Origin: Streptomyces sedi
GTDB lineage: Bacteria > Actinomycetota > Actinomycetes > Streptomycetales > Streptomycetaceae
Reading direction: 5' to 3'
Length of the DNA stretch: 64,000 bases
Assembly (NCBI RefSeq): GCF_006335015.1
Contig: NZ_VDGT01000016.1
Location: 81,526-145,525, forward strand
Shown here: in pieces, positions 51,924 through 60,315 of the stretch
How positions within the stretch are numbered: the first letter of the stretch is position 1
Layout of the letters: every line of letters begins with the position of its first letter
Notes under the pieces: generated by a model
What the model was told of the DNA's origin: nothing
The model's database searches: none
The model's input: only the letters and a program-made list of their open reading frames with translations
Position numbers and translations under genes: made by a program

Positions 51924-52741
51924 CGGTCACCGCCCGGTCGGCCGGCGCGCAGGAACGCGCACAGCTCGTCGTTCACGGCGGTCGGGTTCTCCAGGTATCC
52001 GTAGTGGCCGCACCGCGGCACGACGTGGAAGTCGGCTCCGGGCACCGCCTCGGCGACCTCACGGCCGAGGTGCGGCGGCGCGAGCAGGTCGTCCTCGAAG
52101 GCGATGACGCGGCAGGGCACGGTGATGGCGCCGTACGCGGGCAGCCGGTCCGGGTGCCGGTCCAGCGCGAGTTGGGCGCGCACGCCCGGGCCGCCGTCCT
52201 TGGACATCTCGAAGAGGTCGAGCCAGTCGGCGACCAGTTGGGCGTCCCGCAGCGTGTGCGGGGACAGGTTCCGCATCGCCCGGGTGACGGCGGCGTACCG
52301 CGGGGGCAGCGTGATCCCGCTGTCGTGCAGGGCGATCTCCGCCTGCGCCCTGGCGTCCGCGAGGATGTCGCCGCGGCCCCGGGTGGCCATGAACACGGCT
52401 CTGGTCACCAGCTCGGGGCGGGCCAGCGTCAGTTCCTGCGCCACGTACGCGCCCAGGGAGGTGCCGACGACCGCGCTCGGACCGCCCACCACGTGCTCGA
52501 TCAGGGCCGCCGTGTCGGCGACGAGATCGTCGACGGTGAACCCCTCGGGGCACTCGTCGGTCGGCGGCACCCCCCGGTTGCTGAAGGTCACCACCCGGTG
52601 TCCGGCGGCGGTGAGGGCCGGGACCTGGTGCAGGTCCCATTCCCGGCCGTTGGCCCCGGTGCCGGAGATCAGCACCACGGGGGGCCCGGCCCCGGTGTCC
52701 TCGTAGGACACGCGGATGCCGTTGACGTCGGCTGTCGGCAC
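51920..52741 (-). CDS. Alpha/beta hydrolase, DptH-like
   Basis: 273 residues. Catalytic Ser in VVGTSLGAYVAQEL (GxSxG as GTSLG), Asp in RVIAFEDDLLAPPHLG and His in VPRCGHYGYLENP; the oxyanion region is ISGTGANGREWD. It stands where dptH lies in the daptomycin cluster, between MbtH and methyltransferase genes. Type II editing thioesterase or lipase-like activity is suggested for such proteins; its exact role in lipopeptide synthesis is not known. GTG at 52741 has GGAAGGGA upstream. Confidence 0.85.
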   Translation of the reverse strand: MPTADVNGIRVSYEDTGAGPPVVLISGTGANGREWDLHQVPALTAAGHRVVTFSNRGVPPTDECPEGFTVDDLVADTAALIEHVVGGPSAVVGTSLGAYVAQELTLARPELVTRAVFMATRGRGDILADARAQAEIALHDSGITLPPRYAAVTRAMRNLSPHTLRDAQLVADWLDLFEMSKDGGPGVRAQLALDRHPDRLPAYGAITVPCRVIAFEDDLLAPPHLGREVAEAVPGADFHVVPRCGHYGYLENPTAVNDELCAFLRAGRPGGDR

Positions 52742-52807
52742 GTCGTTCCCTTCCTGTCGTTCACCGGCAGCCGCGCCACCGGCCGTGGTCCCCCGCACCG
52801 GCCGTCG

Positions 52808-53035
52808 TCAGCCGTTGGCGGGGGCCTCGCGTTCCATCTCCCGGACGAGGCTGGCCGGACGCATGTCGGTCCAGTGCTCGTCCACGTAGTCGAGGCACTC
52901 CTGCCGGCCGCTCTCCCCGAACGCGACGGTCCAGCCCGCCGGGGCGTCGATGAACGACGGCCAGATCGAGTGCTGGCCCTCGTCGTTGACGAGCACCAGG
53001 TAGGTACCGGACTCGTCCTCAAAGGGGTTCGTCAT
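52808..53035 (-). CDS. MbtH-like protein
   Basis: 75 residues. The MbtH signature is complete: MTNPFEDESGTYLVLVNDEG, HSIWPSFIDAPAGWTV and DYVDEHWTDMRPASLV, with the three conserved tryptophans. It binds NRPS adenylation domains and helps them fold and activate amino acids. Located 140 bp after the terminal NRPS gene, as in daptomycin-type clusters (dptG). Confidence 0.95.
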   Translation of the reverse strand: MTNPFEDESGTYLVLVNDEGQHSIWPSFIDAPAGWTVAFGESGRQECLDYVDEHWTDMRPASLVREMEREAPANG

Positions 53036-53080
53036 CGGGCTCCGCTCCTTCTTACGCTGGATGCGCGGTCGGGTGATCGG

Positions 53081-53118
53081 TCGGTGGTCGGTCGGTGTCG
53101 CTCGGTGGTCGGTCGGTG
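53081..53118. repeat. Imperfect tandem repeat between NRPS and mbtH
   Basis: TCGGTGGTCGGTCGGTG occurs at 53081-53097 and again at 53102-53118, a 21-bp period within a run of GGTCGGTC-type units that extends from about 53070 to 53120. It lies in the non-coding gap between the terminal NRPS gene and mbtH. Function, if any, is unknown; slippage origin is likely. Confidence 0.7.
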
Positions 53119-53175
53119 GCCCGCTGAACGGCGGCCGGACGGCTGTGCGTTCGCCGCGGGCCGCTGTCTCGGCCG

Positions 53176-56100
53176 TCACCTCCCCGGCGGGGGCGGGGCG
53201 AGCCGTTCCGCGACGGCTCGGCCGATCTCGGCGAGCGCCGCCGGGGTGGTCATCTCCTCGTGGGCGCAGTCGAGCACGCGGGTCTCGACCGCGCCGGTCA
53301 CGTGCGGGTCCCACAGCCGCGCCCGCGCTCCCGGCTCCTGGCCCGCCGCCGGGGCCGACGCGAAGAGCAGCGGGTCGCCCTTGAACCTGCCGGGAGCGAA
53401 CGCCCTCGTCAGCCGCGCGTTGTTGAGGTAGACGTCCCTCATCGCCAGCAGCTCCGCCTCCCCCAGGTTGGCCGCGGGCGCCCCGGTGCGCCGCAGCAGC
53501 CGCGTCAGGTCCGGCAGCCAGGCGTCGCCTTCCAGCTCGGCGTCGTCGACCTCCAGGCCCATGGCGCGCAGGTGGTCACCGACGACGCGCCGCTCGTCGA
53601 CGGTCCCGCCGCGGTGTTCCGGCAGCACGGGGTAGGCGTCGAGCAGCACCAGCAGTTCCACCTCGGCGCCCTGTTCCTGAAGCAGCACGGACATGGCGTG
53701 GGCCACCAGCCCTCCGAAGGACCAGCCGAGCAGGCGGTAGGGCCCGTGCGGTCGCACCGCGCGCAGCCGCTCCACGTAGTCGGCGGCCATCTCCTCGACG
53801 CTGCCCGGCAGCGGCGCCGGGCGGGCGATGCCCCTGGCCTGCAGGCCGTGGACGGGCACCGACGGGTCGAGGTGTCCCAGCAGGCCGGCGTAGCCCCAGC
53901 TCAGCCCCATGCCGGCGTGCACGCAGAACAGTGGCGGGGCGGTGCCGGCCGCCCGCAGCGGCAGCAGCACGTCGAACGGATCGGTCCGGTCGCCGGCCGC
54001 GCAGACCAGGGCCAGGGCGGCGGGCGTCGGCGCCTCGAACAGATCGCGCACCGTGATGTCCGCGCCCAGGACCTCGCAGACCCGGGAGACCAGGCGGGTG
54101 GCGAGCAGCGAGTGGCCGCCGAGGTCGAAGAAGCCGTCGTCGACGCCGACGGCGTCCCGGTCGAGTACCTGCGCGAACAGCTCGCACAGCACCTGCTCCC
54201 GGGGCGAGGCGGGTGCCCGCCCGGTCCCGGCCGGGGTACGCGGCGGCTCCGGCAGAGCCCGCCGGTCGACCTTCCCGTTCACGGTCGTCGGCAGTGCGGG
54301 CAGGACGACCACCGCGGACGGCACCAGATGGCCGGGGAGCCGCGCCGCGGCGTGGGCCCGCAGCTCGCGCGGGTGCGGCGGCGGGGTGGCGGGGGCGCCG
54401 ACGTGAACGACCAGCCGCTGGTCCGCTCCCTCCCCACGGATGGTCACCACCGCGTCCTCGACCGCCGGATGCTCGCGCAGCACCGCCTCCACCTCGCCCG
54501 GCTCGACCCGGAAGCCGCGCAGCTTGACCTGCGCATCCGCCCGGCCGACGAACTGCACCCGCCCGTCCGCGCGGCGCCGGGCCAGGTCGCCGGTGCGGTA
54601 CATGCGGTCCCCCGGCGCGCCGTAGGGGTCGGCGACGAAGCGGGCCGCCGTCGCCCCGGCCTGCTGGAGGTAGCCGCGGGCCAGCCCGGTGCCGGCGACA
54701 TACAGCTCCCCGACGCAGCCGGGGGGCACCGGCCGCAGCCGCCCGTCGAGCAGATACACCCGCTGGTTGACCCACGGCAGGCCGATGGGCACCGGCCCCG
54801 GCCCCTGTCCGGCGCCGCACACCGCGTAGGTCGCGCCGACGGTGACCTCCGTCGGGCCGTAGCCGTTCAGCATCCGCCTGCCGCCGCCCGCCCAGCGTTC
54901 GACGAGCTGCGGCCCGCACACGTCTCCGGTGACGGTCAGCGTCACCGAGGGGGGCAGCGAACCGGCCGGCACGGCGGTGAGCGCGGCGGGCGGCAGCGTG
55001 AGATGCGTGATGCCCAACTCGCGCACGGCGACGGCCAGGTCCTCGCCGGCCAGCCCTTCGTCCGGGCCGAACACCAGGGTGGCGCCGGACAGCACGGCCG
55101 CGCACAGGTCCCAGACCGACGCGTCGAAGCTGGTCGAGACGAGCTGGAGCACCCGGTCGCCCGGGCCGACGCGCAGCGCCTCCCGCTGGGTGGCGGCCAT
55201 GCTCGGTATCCCCTCGTGGGGAACGACCACGCCCTTGGGCCGGCCCGTGGAGCCGGAGGTGTAGATCACGTACGCGGGGTGCGCCGGCAGCGGTCCCGGC
55301 GGGGGCGGCGCGGTGAGGTCGACGCGTTCCAGCTCGGCGCGGACCTCCCGGTCGTCGAGGACGAGCAGGGCGGACGGCGGCTCGCCCAGGGCTTCGCGGG
55401 TCCGCTCCGTCGCCACGGTGAGGGCCGGCGCCGAGTCCGCCATGAGCCGGGCGACGCGGTCGGCCGGGTAGGCGGGGTCGATCGGTACGCACGCCGCGCC
55501 GGACCTGAGCACGGCCAGCCAGGCGACCAGCAGTTCCACGGAGCGCGGCACGGCGAGGGCGACCCGGCGCTCGGGGCCCGCCCCGCGGGCGGCCAGCAGC
55601 CGCGCCAGCCGGTCGGCCCGCTCGTTCAGCTCGGCGTAGGTGAGGGTCGACGGCGACCCGCCACGCCCGGCGTCCTCCACCGCGACCCGCCCGGGCGTGG
55701 CGGCGGCCTGCGCCTCGAACAGTGCGGGCAGGGTCGCCGCGGGGACGGGGGCCGCGGTGGCGTTGTGGCGGACGAGCACATCGTGACGCTGCTGGGGGGT
55801 GAGGATCTCCAGCTCGCTCAGCGGGGTGCGGGGCGCGGCGACCGCGGCGGTCAGCAGCCGCACCAGGCTCTCGGCGAGGTGCTCCACCGTTCCCGCGTCG
55901 AAGAGGTCGGCGCTGTACTCGACGGTGCCGACGAGCCCGGCGGGTTCGCCCGCCGCGCCGTAGCGCTCGGCCAGGCCGAAGGCGAGGTCGAACTTGGCGA
56001 CGCCCGCGTCCAGCGGCTCGACGGTGACATCCAGGCCGGGCAGCGGAACGGGCGCGCGGCCGTCCGCGGCGTCCGCCGCCTCCGCCGCGTTCTGGAAGGA

Positions 56101-59100
56101 CAGCATGACCTGGAAGAGCGGATGGCGCGCGAGCGAACGCACCGGGTTGAGGGACTCCACCAGCACCTCGAACGGCAGGTCCTGGTGGTCGTAGGCGGCC
56201 AGGTCCGCGGTCCTCACCCGTGCCAGCAGCTCACGGAACGTGGGGTCGCCCGAGGTGTCGGCCCGCAGCACCAGGGTGTTGACGAAGAACCCCACGAGGT
56301 CCTCGGTGGCCTCGTCCGTCCGCCCGGCGATCGGCGTCCCGATCGGGATGTCCTCGCCCGCGCCCAGCCGGGTCAGCAGCGTCGCCAGCGCCGCCCGCAC
56401 CACCATGAACACCGTCGACCCGCTGGTCCTGGCCAGCGTGGTCACGTCGCGGTGCAGCGCCCCGGGGACGGTGAAGCGGTGCTGCGCGCCGCGCCGCCCC
56501 GCGGTGCGGCCCCGGGGCCGGTCGACGGGCAGCGGCAGTTCCTCCGGCAGGTCGGCGAGGGCGCCGCGCCAGTGGTCGAGCTGGGCGGACAGCAGACTGT
56601 CCCGGTCCGATCCGTCGCCGAGCATCCGCCGCTGCCACACGGCGTAGTCCGCGTACTGCGCGGGCAGTTCCCCGAAGGCGGGCGGCGCGCCGCGCAGCCG
56701 CGCCGCGTACGCGCGGGACATGTCCCGCAGCAGCGGTCGGCGTGACCACCAGTCGCTGGAGATGTGGTGGACGACCAGGGCCAGCACGTGTTCCTCGGCG
56801 CCGAGCGCGAACAGCGCCGCCCGCAGGGGGATGTCCGTCGCCAGGTCGAAGGGGCGCCGGGCGAGGCGGGCCAGTTCCTCGCGCACGTCGTCGCTCGTGG
56901 TCGCGGCGGGCGCCAACGCGATCCTCACGCGCGGGTCCCCCTCGCCGAGCACGCGCTGACTCGGCTCGGGAGTCTCGGCCACGACGGTGCGCAGGCTCTC
57001 GTGCCGGCCCACCACGTCGTTGACCGCCGCCTCCAGCGCCGCCACGTCGAGGCGCCCACGCAGACGCAGTGCCAGCGGGATGTTGTAGACGGCGCTCGGC
57101 CCCTCCAGTTTGTGGAGGAACCACAGGCGCTGTTGGGCGAACGACAGCGGCACCGCCGCCGGACGCGACCCCGCCTCCAGCGGGGTCCGGCCGCGCCTCG
57201 CCCCCTCGATCCCGCCGCACAGCGCGGCGGGCGTGGGGGCGTCGAACAGCGCCCGCACCGGGAGTTCCACGTCGAGGGCCGACCGCACGCGTGACACCAG
57301 GCGGACCGCGAGCAGCGAGTGGCCGCCCAGCGCGAAGAAGTCGTCGTCGACGCCTACCCGTTCCACGCCGAGCACCTCGGTGAACAGCCCGCAGACGGCC
57401 TCCTCCCGCGGCGAGCGCGGCGCCCGGTACCGCACGCCCGAGTCGGCGTCCGGCGCGGGGAGCCGGGCCCGATCCACCTTGCCGTTGGGCGACAGCGGCA
57501 CCTCGCGGAGCGTCACGACCGCCGAGGGCACCATGTGGTCCGGGAGCCGCTCGGCGGCGAACGCCGCCAGTTCCCTGCCGTCCGCCTCCTCACCGGCGGG
57601 CACGACATAGGCGACGAGCCGCGCGTCACCCGACCGTTCCTCACGGACCGTCACCACGGCGCGGGACACCCTCGGATGGGCCGCCAGCGCCGCCTCGACC
57701 TCGCCGAGCTCGATCCGGAAGCCCCGCACCTTGACCTGGTCGTCGGCGCGGCCGACATACTCCAGGTTGCCGTCCGCGCGCCACCGCACCAGGTCGCCCG
57801 TCCGGTACATCCGTTCCCCGGGGGCCCCGAACGGGCAGGCCACGAAGCGCTCGGCCGTCATGCCCGGCCGGTTGACGTAGCCGCGCGACAGGCCGTCGCC
57901 CGCGACATACAGTTCGCCGACGACACCCGGCGGCACCGGCAGCAGCCCGCTGCCGAGGACGTAGAGGCGGGTGTTCCACAGGGGGCGGCCGATGGGCACC
58001 GGCCCTGGCGGCAGCGGTGTTCCGGGGGCGACGCGGTACTCGGCGCAGTTGATCGTCGTCTCGGTCGGGCCGTAGACGTTGAACACCGTCACGTCCGGGT
58101 GCCGCTGCCGCCAGGGGTCCACCGTCTCGCCGAGCAACTGCTCGCCGCCGAGGGTGAGCGCGCCCGACGGCGCCACCCGGTCGGGCAGGGCGTCGAGTAG
58201 CGCCAGATGGCTGGGGGTCGCCTTCATGAAGGTCGGCCCCGGCTCGCCGGGGGCGAGCACGGTCTCCGCGTCGAGTGCCCCGAGCCGCACACAGCCGCCG
58301 CTGACCAGCGGGGCGTACAGGGCACCGACCGTGAGGTCGAAGGAGACCGGTGAGTGGACGAACGCCCGTTCCGCCGCCTCCGGGTACTCCTCGACGGCCC
58401 GCAGCAGATAGCCGACGAACGGCCGGTGCGGAACGAGAACGCCCTTGGGGCGGCCGGTGGAACCGGAGGTGTAGATCGCGTAGGCGGGATGCTCGGGGCG
58501 CAGCGGCGCGGCCCGTTCCCCGTCGGTCAGGTCGTGGTCGGGCAGGGCGCTGAGCTGTTCGTTCAGGGCCGGGTCGTCCAGCGTGAACGGCCGGGCCGCG
58601 CCGGCGGGCAGCCGCCCGCGGTGAGCGGCGTCGGTCAGCACGAACGCCGGTTCGGCGTCGGCCAGCAGATACGCCACCCGGTCCTCGGGGTACTCGGGAT
58701 CCACCGGAAGGTAGGCGGCGCCGGCCTTCATCACCGCCAGGGCGGCGACGACGAACGCGGGCTTTCTCGGCAGCAGCAGCGCCACGAACCGCTCGGGGCC
58801 GACGCCCCGCGCGACGAGATGGCGGGCGAGACGGTTGGCGCGCGCGTTGAGTTCGGCGTACGTCATCTCGCCGCCGGCGTCGGCGACCGCGGGCCGGTCC
58901 GGGGTGCGCGCCACCCGCGCCTCGAACAGCGCGGGCAGGGTCGTCGCCGGCACGTCACGGCCGCTGTCGTTGAGGCCGCTCAGCACCCGGGTCCGCTCGG
59001 CGTCGTCCAGCACGTCGACCCGACCGACCGGCCGTTCGGGGGCGTCGGCCACGGCCCGGAGCACCCGGAGCAGCCGGCCGGTGATCACGTCGACCTCCTC

Positions 59101-60315
59101 CGCCCGCAGCGCGCTGGGCCGGTAGCCGAGGCGCAGCCGCAGCGGCGGGCCGGGCAGCACCAGCAGCCCGAGCGGGTAGTGCATCGCGTCCCGCACCCGC
59201 ACGTTCGCCACCCGGGGGCCGGGGGTCGCCGGCCCCGTGCCGTCGTCGGAGGCCACGACGGGGTAGTTCTCGAACACCATGACGCTGTCGAACAGTTCGC
59301 CCACCCCCGCCGTGCGCTGGATCTCGGCGAGCCGCTCGTACTGGTGGTCCAGCAGCCGCGTCTGCTCGTCGCGCAGCCGCAGCACGAAGTCCCGCAGCGA
59401 CTCCCGCGGCCGGAGCGTGGCGCGCAGCGGAAGGGTGTTGATGAACAGCCCCACCATGTCGCCGACGCCGACGAGCTCGGCGGGCCGCCCGGAGACCGTC
59501 ACCCCGAACACCACGTCGTCCCGCCCCGTGACGCGACCGAGCGTGAGGGCCCAGGCGGCCTGTACGACGGTGTTCAACGTGACGCCGAGCTCGCGGGCCC
59601 GGTCCACCAGCGCCCCCGCGAGCCCCGGCTCGACCTCGGTCTCCGCCCACTCGGGCGGCTCGGCGACCCGCTCCGCGCCCGGCGCCACCAGGGTCGCCCC
59701 GTCCAGCCCCGCCAGGGCACGCGACCAGGCCCGCCCGGCCTCCTCCCGGTCACGACCGGCCAGCCACGACAGGTAGTCCCGGAACGGACGGACCGGCGGC
59801 AGCTCCGCTCCGTCGGCGTCCCGGTACAGCGTGAGCAGTTCGCGCAGCAGCCGCGGCATCGACCACCCGTCGACCAGGATGTGGTGGACCGTCAGCCCGA
59901 AGCAGTACCGTTCGGGCCCGGTACGCGCCAGCAGGAAACGCACCAACGGCGGGCGGGTGAGATCGAACCTCTCCCACCGTTGCTCGTGCAGCAGCCGATC
60001 GAGCTCCGCCTCGCGGTCGGCCTCCGGCGACTGCCGCAAGTCGGCCTCGCGCCAGGGGACATCGACCTGCCGGTGGATGAGCTGCACCGCTTTCTGGAGC
60101 CCCTCGTAGCGGAACCCCGCCCGCAGGTTGGCGTGTCGGCGCAGCAGCGCCTCGGCGGCCCGACGCAGCGCCGCCGCGTCGAGCGGGCCCTCCAGATCGA
60201 TGACGACCTGGACGGTGTAGACATCGGTCGACCGCTCGTCGTAGGCGCTGTGGAACAGCATTCCTTCCTGAAGCGGGGTGAGCGGAAGGAGGTCCTCTAC
60301 TCCGCCTCGTGTCAT
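53176..60315 (-). CDS. Terminal lipopeptide NRPS: C-A-T-C-A-T-TE (3-methylglutamate and kynurenine predicted)
   Basis: 2379 residues. First condensation domain is D-L type (LTPLQEGMLFHSAY; HHILVDG near 140), fitting an epimerised upstream residue. A1 (from about 450; YTSGSTGRPKG near 613) has pocket residues DLGKTGVINK, T1 is FFALGGHSLL near 993. The second C domain is L-L type (SFAQQRLWFLHKLEGPS near 1058) with an odd HHISSDW active motif. A2 (YTSGSTGRPKG near 1690) gives DAWTTTGVGK; T2 FFDLGGHSLL near 2063; the type I thioesterase has GWSFGG near 2197, LLDAYP and CAHEEM. From memory the codes match 3-methylglutamate-12 and kynurenine-13 of daptomycin's DptD. The TE should cyclise the peptide. 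ATG at 60315 overlaps the previous NRPS stop by four bases. Confidence 0.93.
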   Translation of the reverse strand: MTRGGVEDLLPLTPLQEGMLFHSAYDERSTDVYTVQVVIDLEGPLDAAALRRAAEALLRRHANLRAGFRYEGLQKAVQLIHRQVDVPWREADLRQSPEADREAELDRLLHEQRWERFDLTRPPLVRFLLARTGPERYCFGLTVHHILVDGWSMPRLLRELLTLYRDADGAELPPVRPFRDYLSWLAGRDREEAGRAWSRALAGLDGATLVAPGAERVAEPPEWAETEVEPGLAGALVDRARELGVTLNTVVQAAWALTLGRVTGRDDVVFGVTVSGRPAELVGVGDMVGLFINTLPLRATLRPRESLRDFVLRLRDEQTRLLDHQYERLAEIQRTAGVGELFDSVMVFENYPVVASDDGTGPATPGPRVANVRVRDAMHYPLGLLVLPGPPLRLRLGYRPSALRAEEVDVITGRLLRVLRAVADAPERPVGRVDVLDDAERTRVLSGLNDSGRDVPATTLPALFEARVARTPDRPAVADAGGEMTYAELNARANRLARHLVARGVGPERFVALLLPRKPAFVVAALAVMKAGAAYLPVDPEYPEDRVAYLLADAEPAFVLTDAAHRGRLPAGAARPFTLDDPALNEQLSALPDHDLTDGERAAPLRPEHPAYAIYTSGSTGRPKGVLVPHRPFVGYLLRAVEEYPEAAERAFVHSPVSFDLTVGALYAPLVSGGCVRLGALDAETVLAPGEPGPTFMKATPSHLALLDALPDRVAPSGALTLGGEQLLGETVDPWRQRHPDVTVFNVYGPTETTINCAEYRVAPGTPLPPGPVPIGRPLWNTRLYVLGSGLLPVPPGVVGELYVAGDGLSRGYVNRPGMTAERFVACPFGAPGERMYRTGDLVRWRADGNLEYVGRADDQVKVRGFRIELGEVEAALAAHPRVSRAVVTVREERSGDARLVAYVVPAGEEADGRELAAFAAERLPDHMVPSAVVTLREVPLSPNGKVDRARLPAPDADSGVRYRAPRSPREEAVCGLFTEVLGVERVGVDDDFFALGGHSLLAVRLVSRVRSALDVELPVRALFDAPTPAALCGGIEGARRGRTPLEAGSRPAAVPLSFAQQRLWFLHKLEGPSAVYNIPLALRLRGRLDVAALEAAVNDVVGRHESLRTVVAETPEPSQRVLGEGDPRVRIALAPAATTSDDVREELARLARRPFDLATDIPLRAALFALGAEEHVLALVVHHISSDWWSRRPLLRDMSRAYAARLRGAPPAFGELPAQYADYAVWQRRMLGDGSDRDSLLSAQLDHWRGALADLPEELPLPVDRPRGRTAGRRGAQHRFTVPGALHRDVTTLARTSGSTVFMVVRAALATLLTRLGAGEDIPIGTPIAGRTDEATEDLVGFFVNTLVLRADTSGDPTFRELLARVRTADLAAYDHQDLPFEVLVESLNPVRSLARHPLFQVMLSFQNAAEAADAADGRAPVPLPGLDVTVEPLDAGVAKFDLAFGLAERYGAAGEPAGLVGTVEYSADLFDAGTVEHLAESLVRLLTAAVAAPRTPLSELEILTPQQRHDVLVRHNATAAPVPAATLPALFEAQAAATPGRVAVEDAGRGGSPSTLTYAELNERADRLARLLAARGAGPERRVALAVPRSVELLVAWLAVLRSGAACVPIDPAYPADRVARLMADSAPALTVATERTREALGEPPSALLVLDDREVRAELERVDLTAPPPPGPLPAHPAYVIYTSGSTGRPKGVVVPHEGIPSMAATQREALRVGPGDRVLQLVSTSFDASVWDLCAAVLSGATLVFGPDEGLAGEDLAVAVRELGITHLTLPPAALTAVPAGSLPPSVTLTVTGDVCGPQLVERWAGGGRRMLNGYGPTEVTVGATYAVCGAGQGPGPVPIGLPWVNQRVYLLDGRLRPVPPGCVGELYVAGTGLARGYLQQAGATAARFVADPYGAPGDRMYRTGDLARRRADGRVQFVGRADAQVKLRGFRVEPGEVEAVLREHPAVEDAVVTIRGEGADQRLVVHVGAPATPPPHPRELRAHAAARLPGHLVPSAVVVLPALPTTVNGKVDRRALPEPPRTPAGTGRAPASPREQVLCELFAQVLDRDAVGVDDGFFDLGGHSLLATRLVSRVCEVLGADITVRDLFEAPTPAALALVCAAGDRTDPFDVLLPLRAAGTAPPLFCVHAGMGLSWGYAGLLGHLDPSVPVHGLQARGIARPAPLPGSVEEMAADYVERLRAVRPHGPYRLLGWSFGGLVAHAMSVLLQEQGAEVELLVLLDAYPVLPEHRGGTVDERRVVGDHLRAMGLEVDDAELEGDAWLPDLTRLLRRTGAPAANLGEAELLAMRDVYLNNARLTRAFAPGRFKGDPLLFASAPAAGQEPGARARLWDPHVTGAVETRVLDCAHEEMTTPAALAEIGRAVAERLAPPPPGR

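Noticed and set aside
53070..53120. GGTCGGTC-type repeats considered as a CRISPR array
   Set aside because: Units are short, contiguous and without unique spacers; no cas genes in the window.
53260..56745. 1161-residue plus-strand open frame opposite the terminal NRPS
   Set aside because: No domain recognisable and composition typical of antisense to high-GC NRPS sequence.
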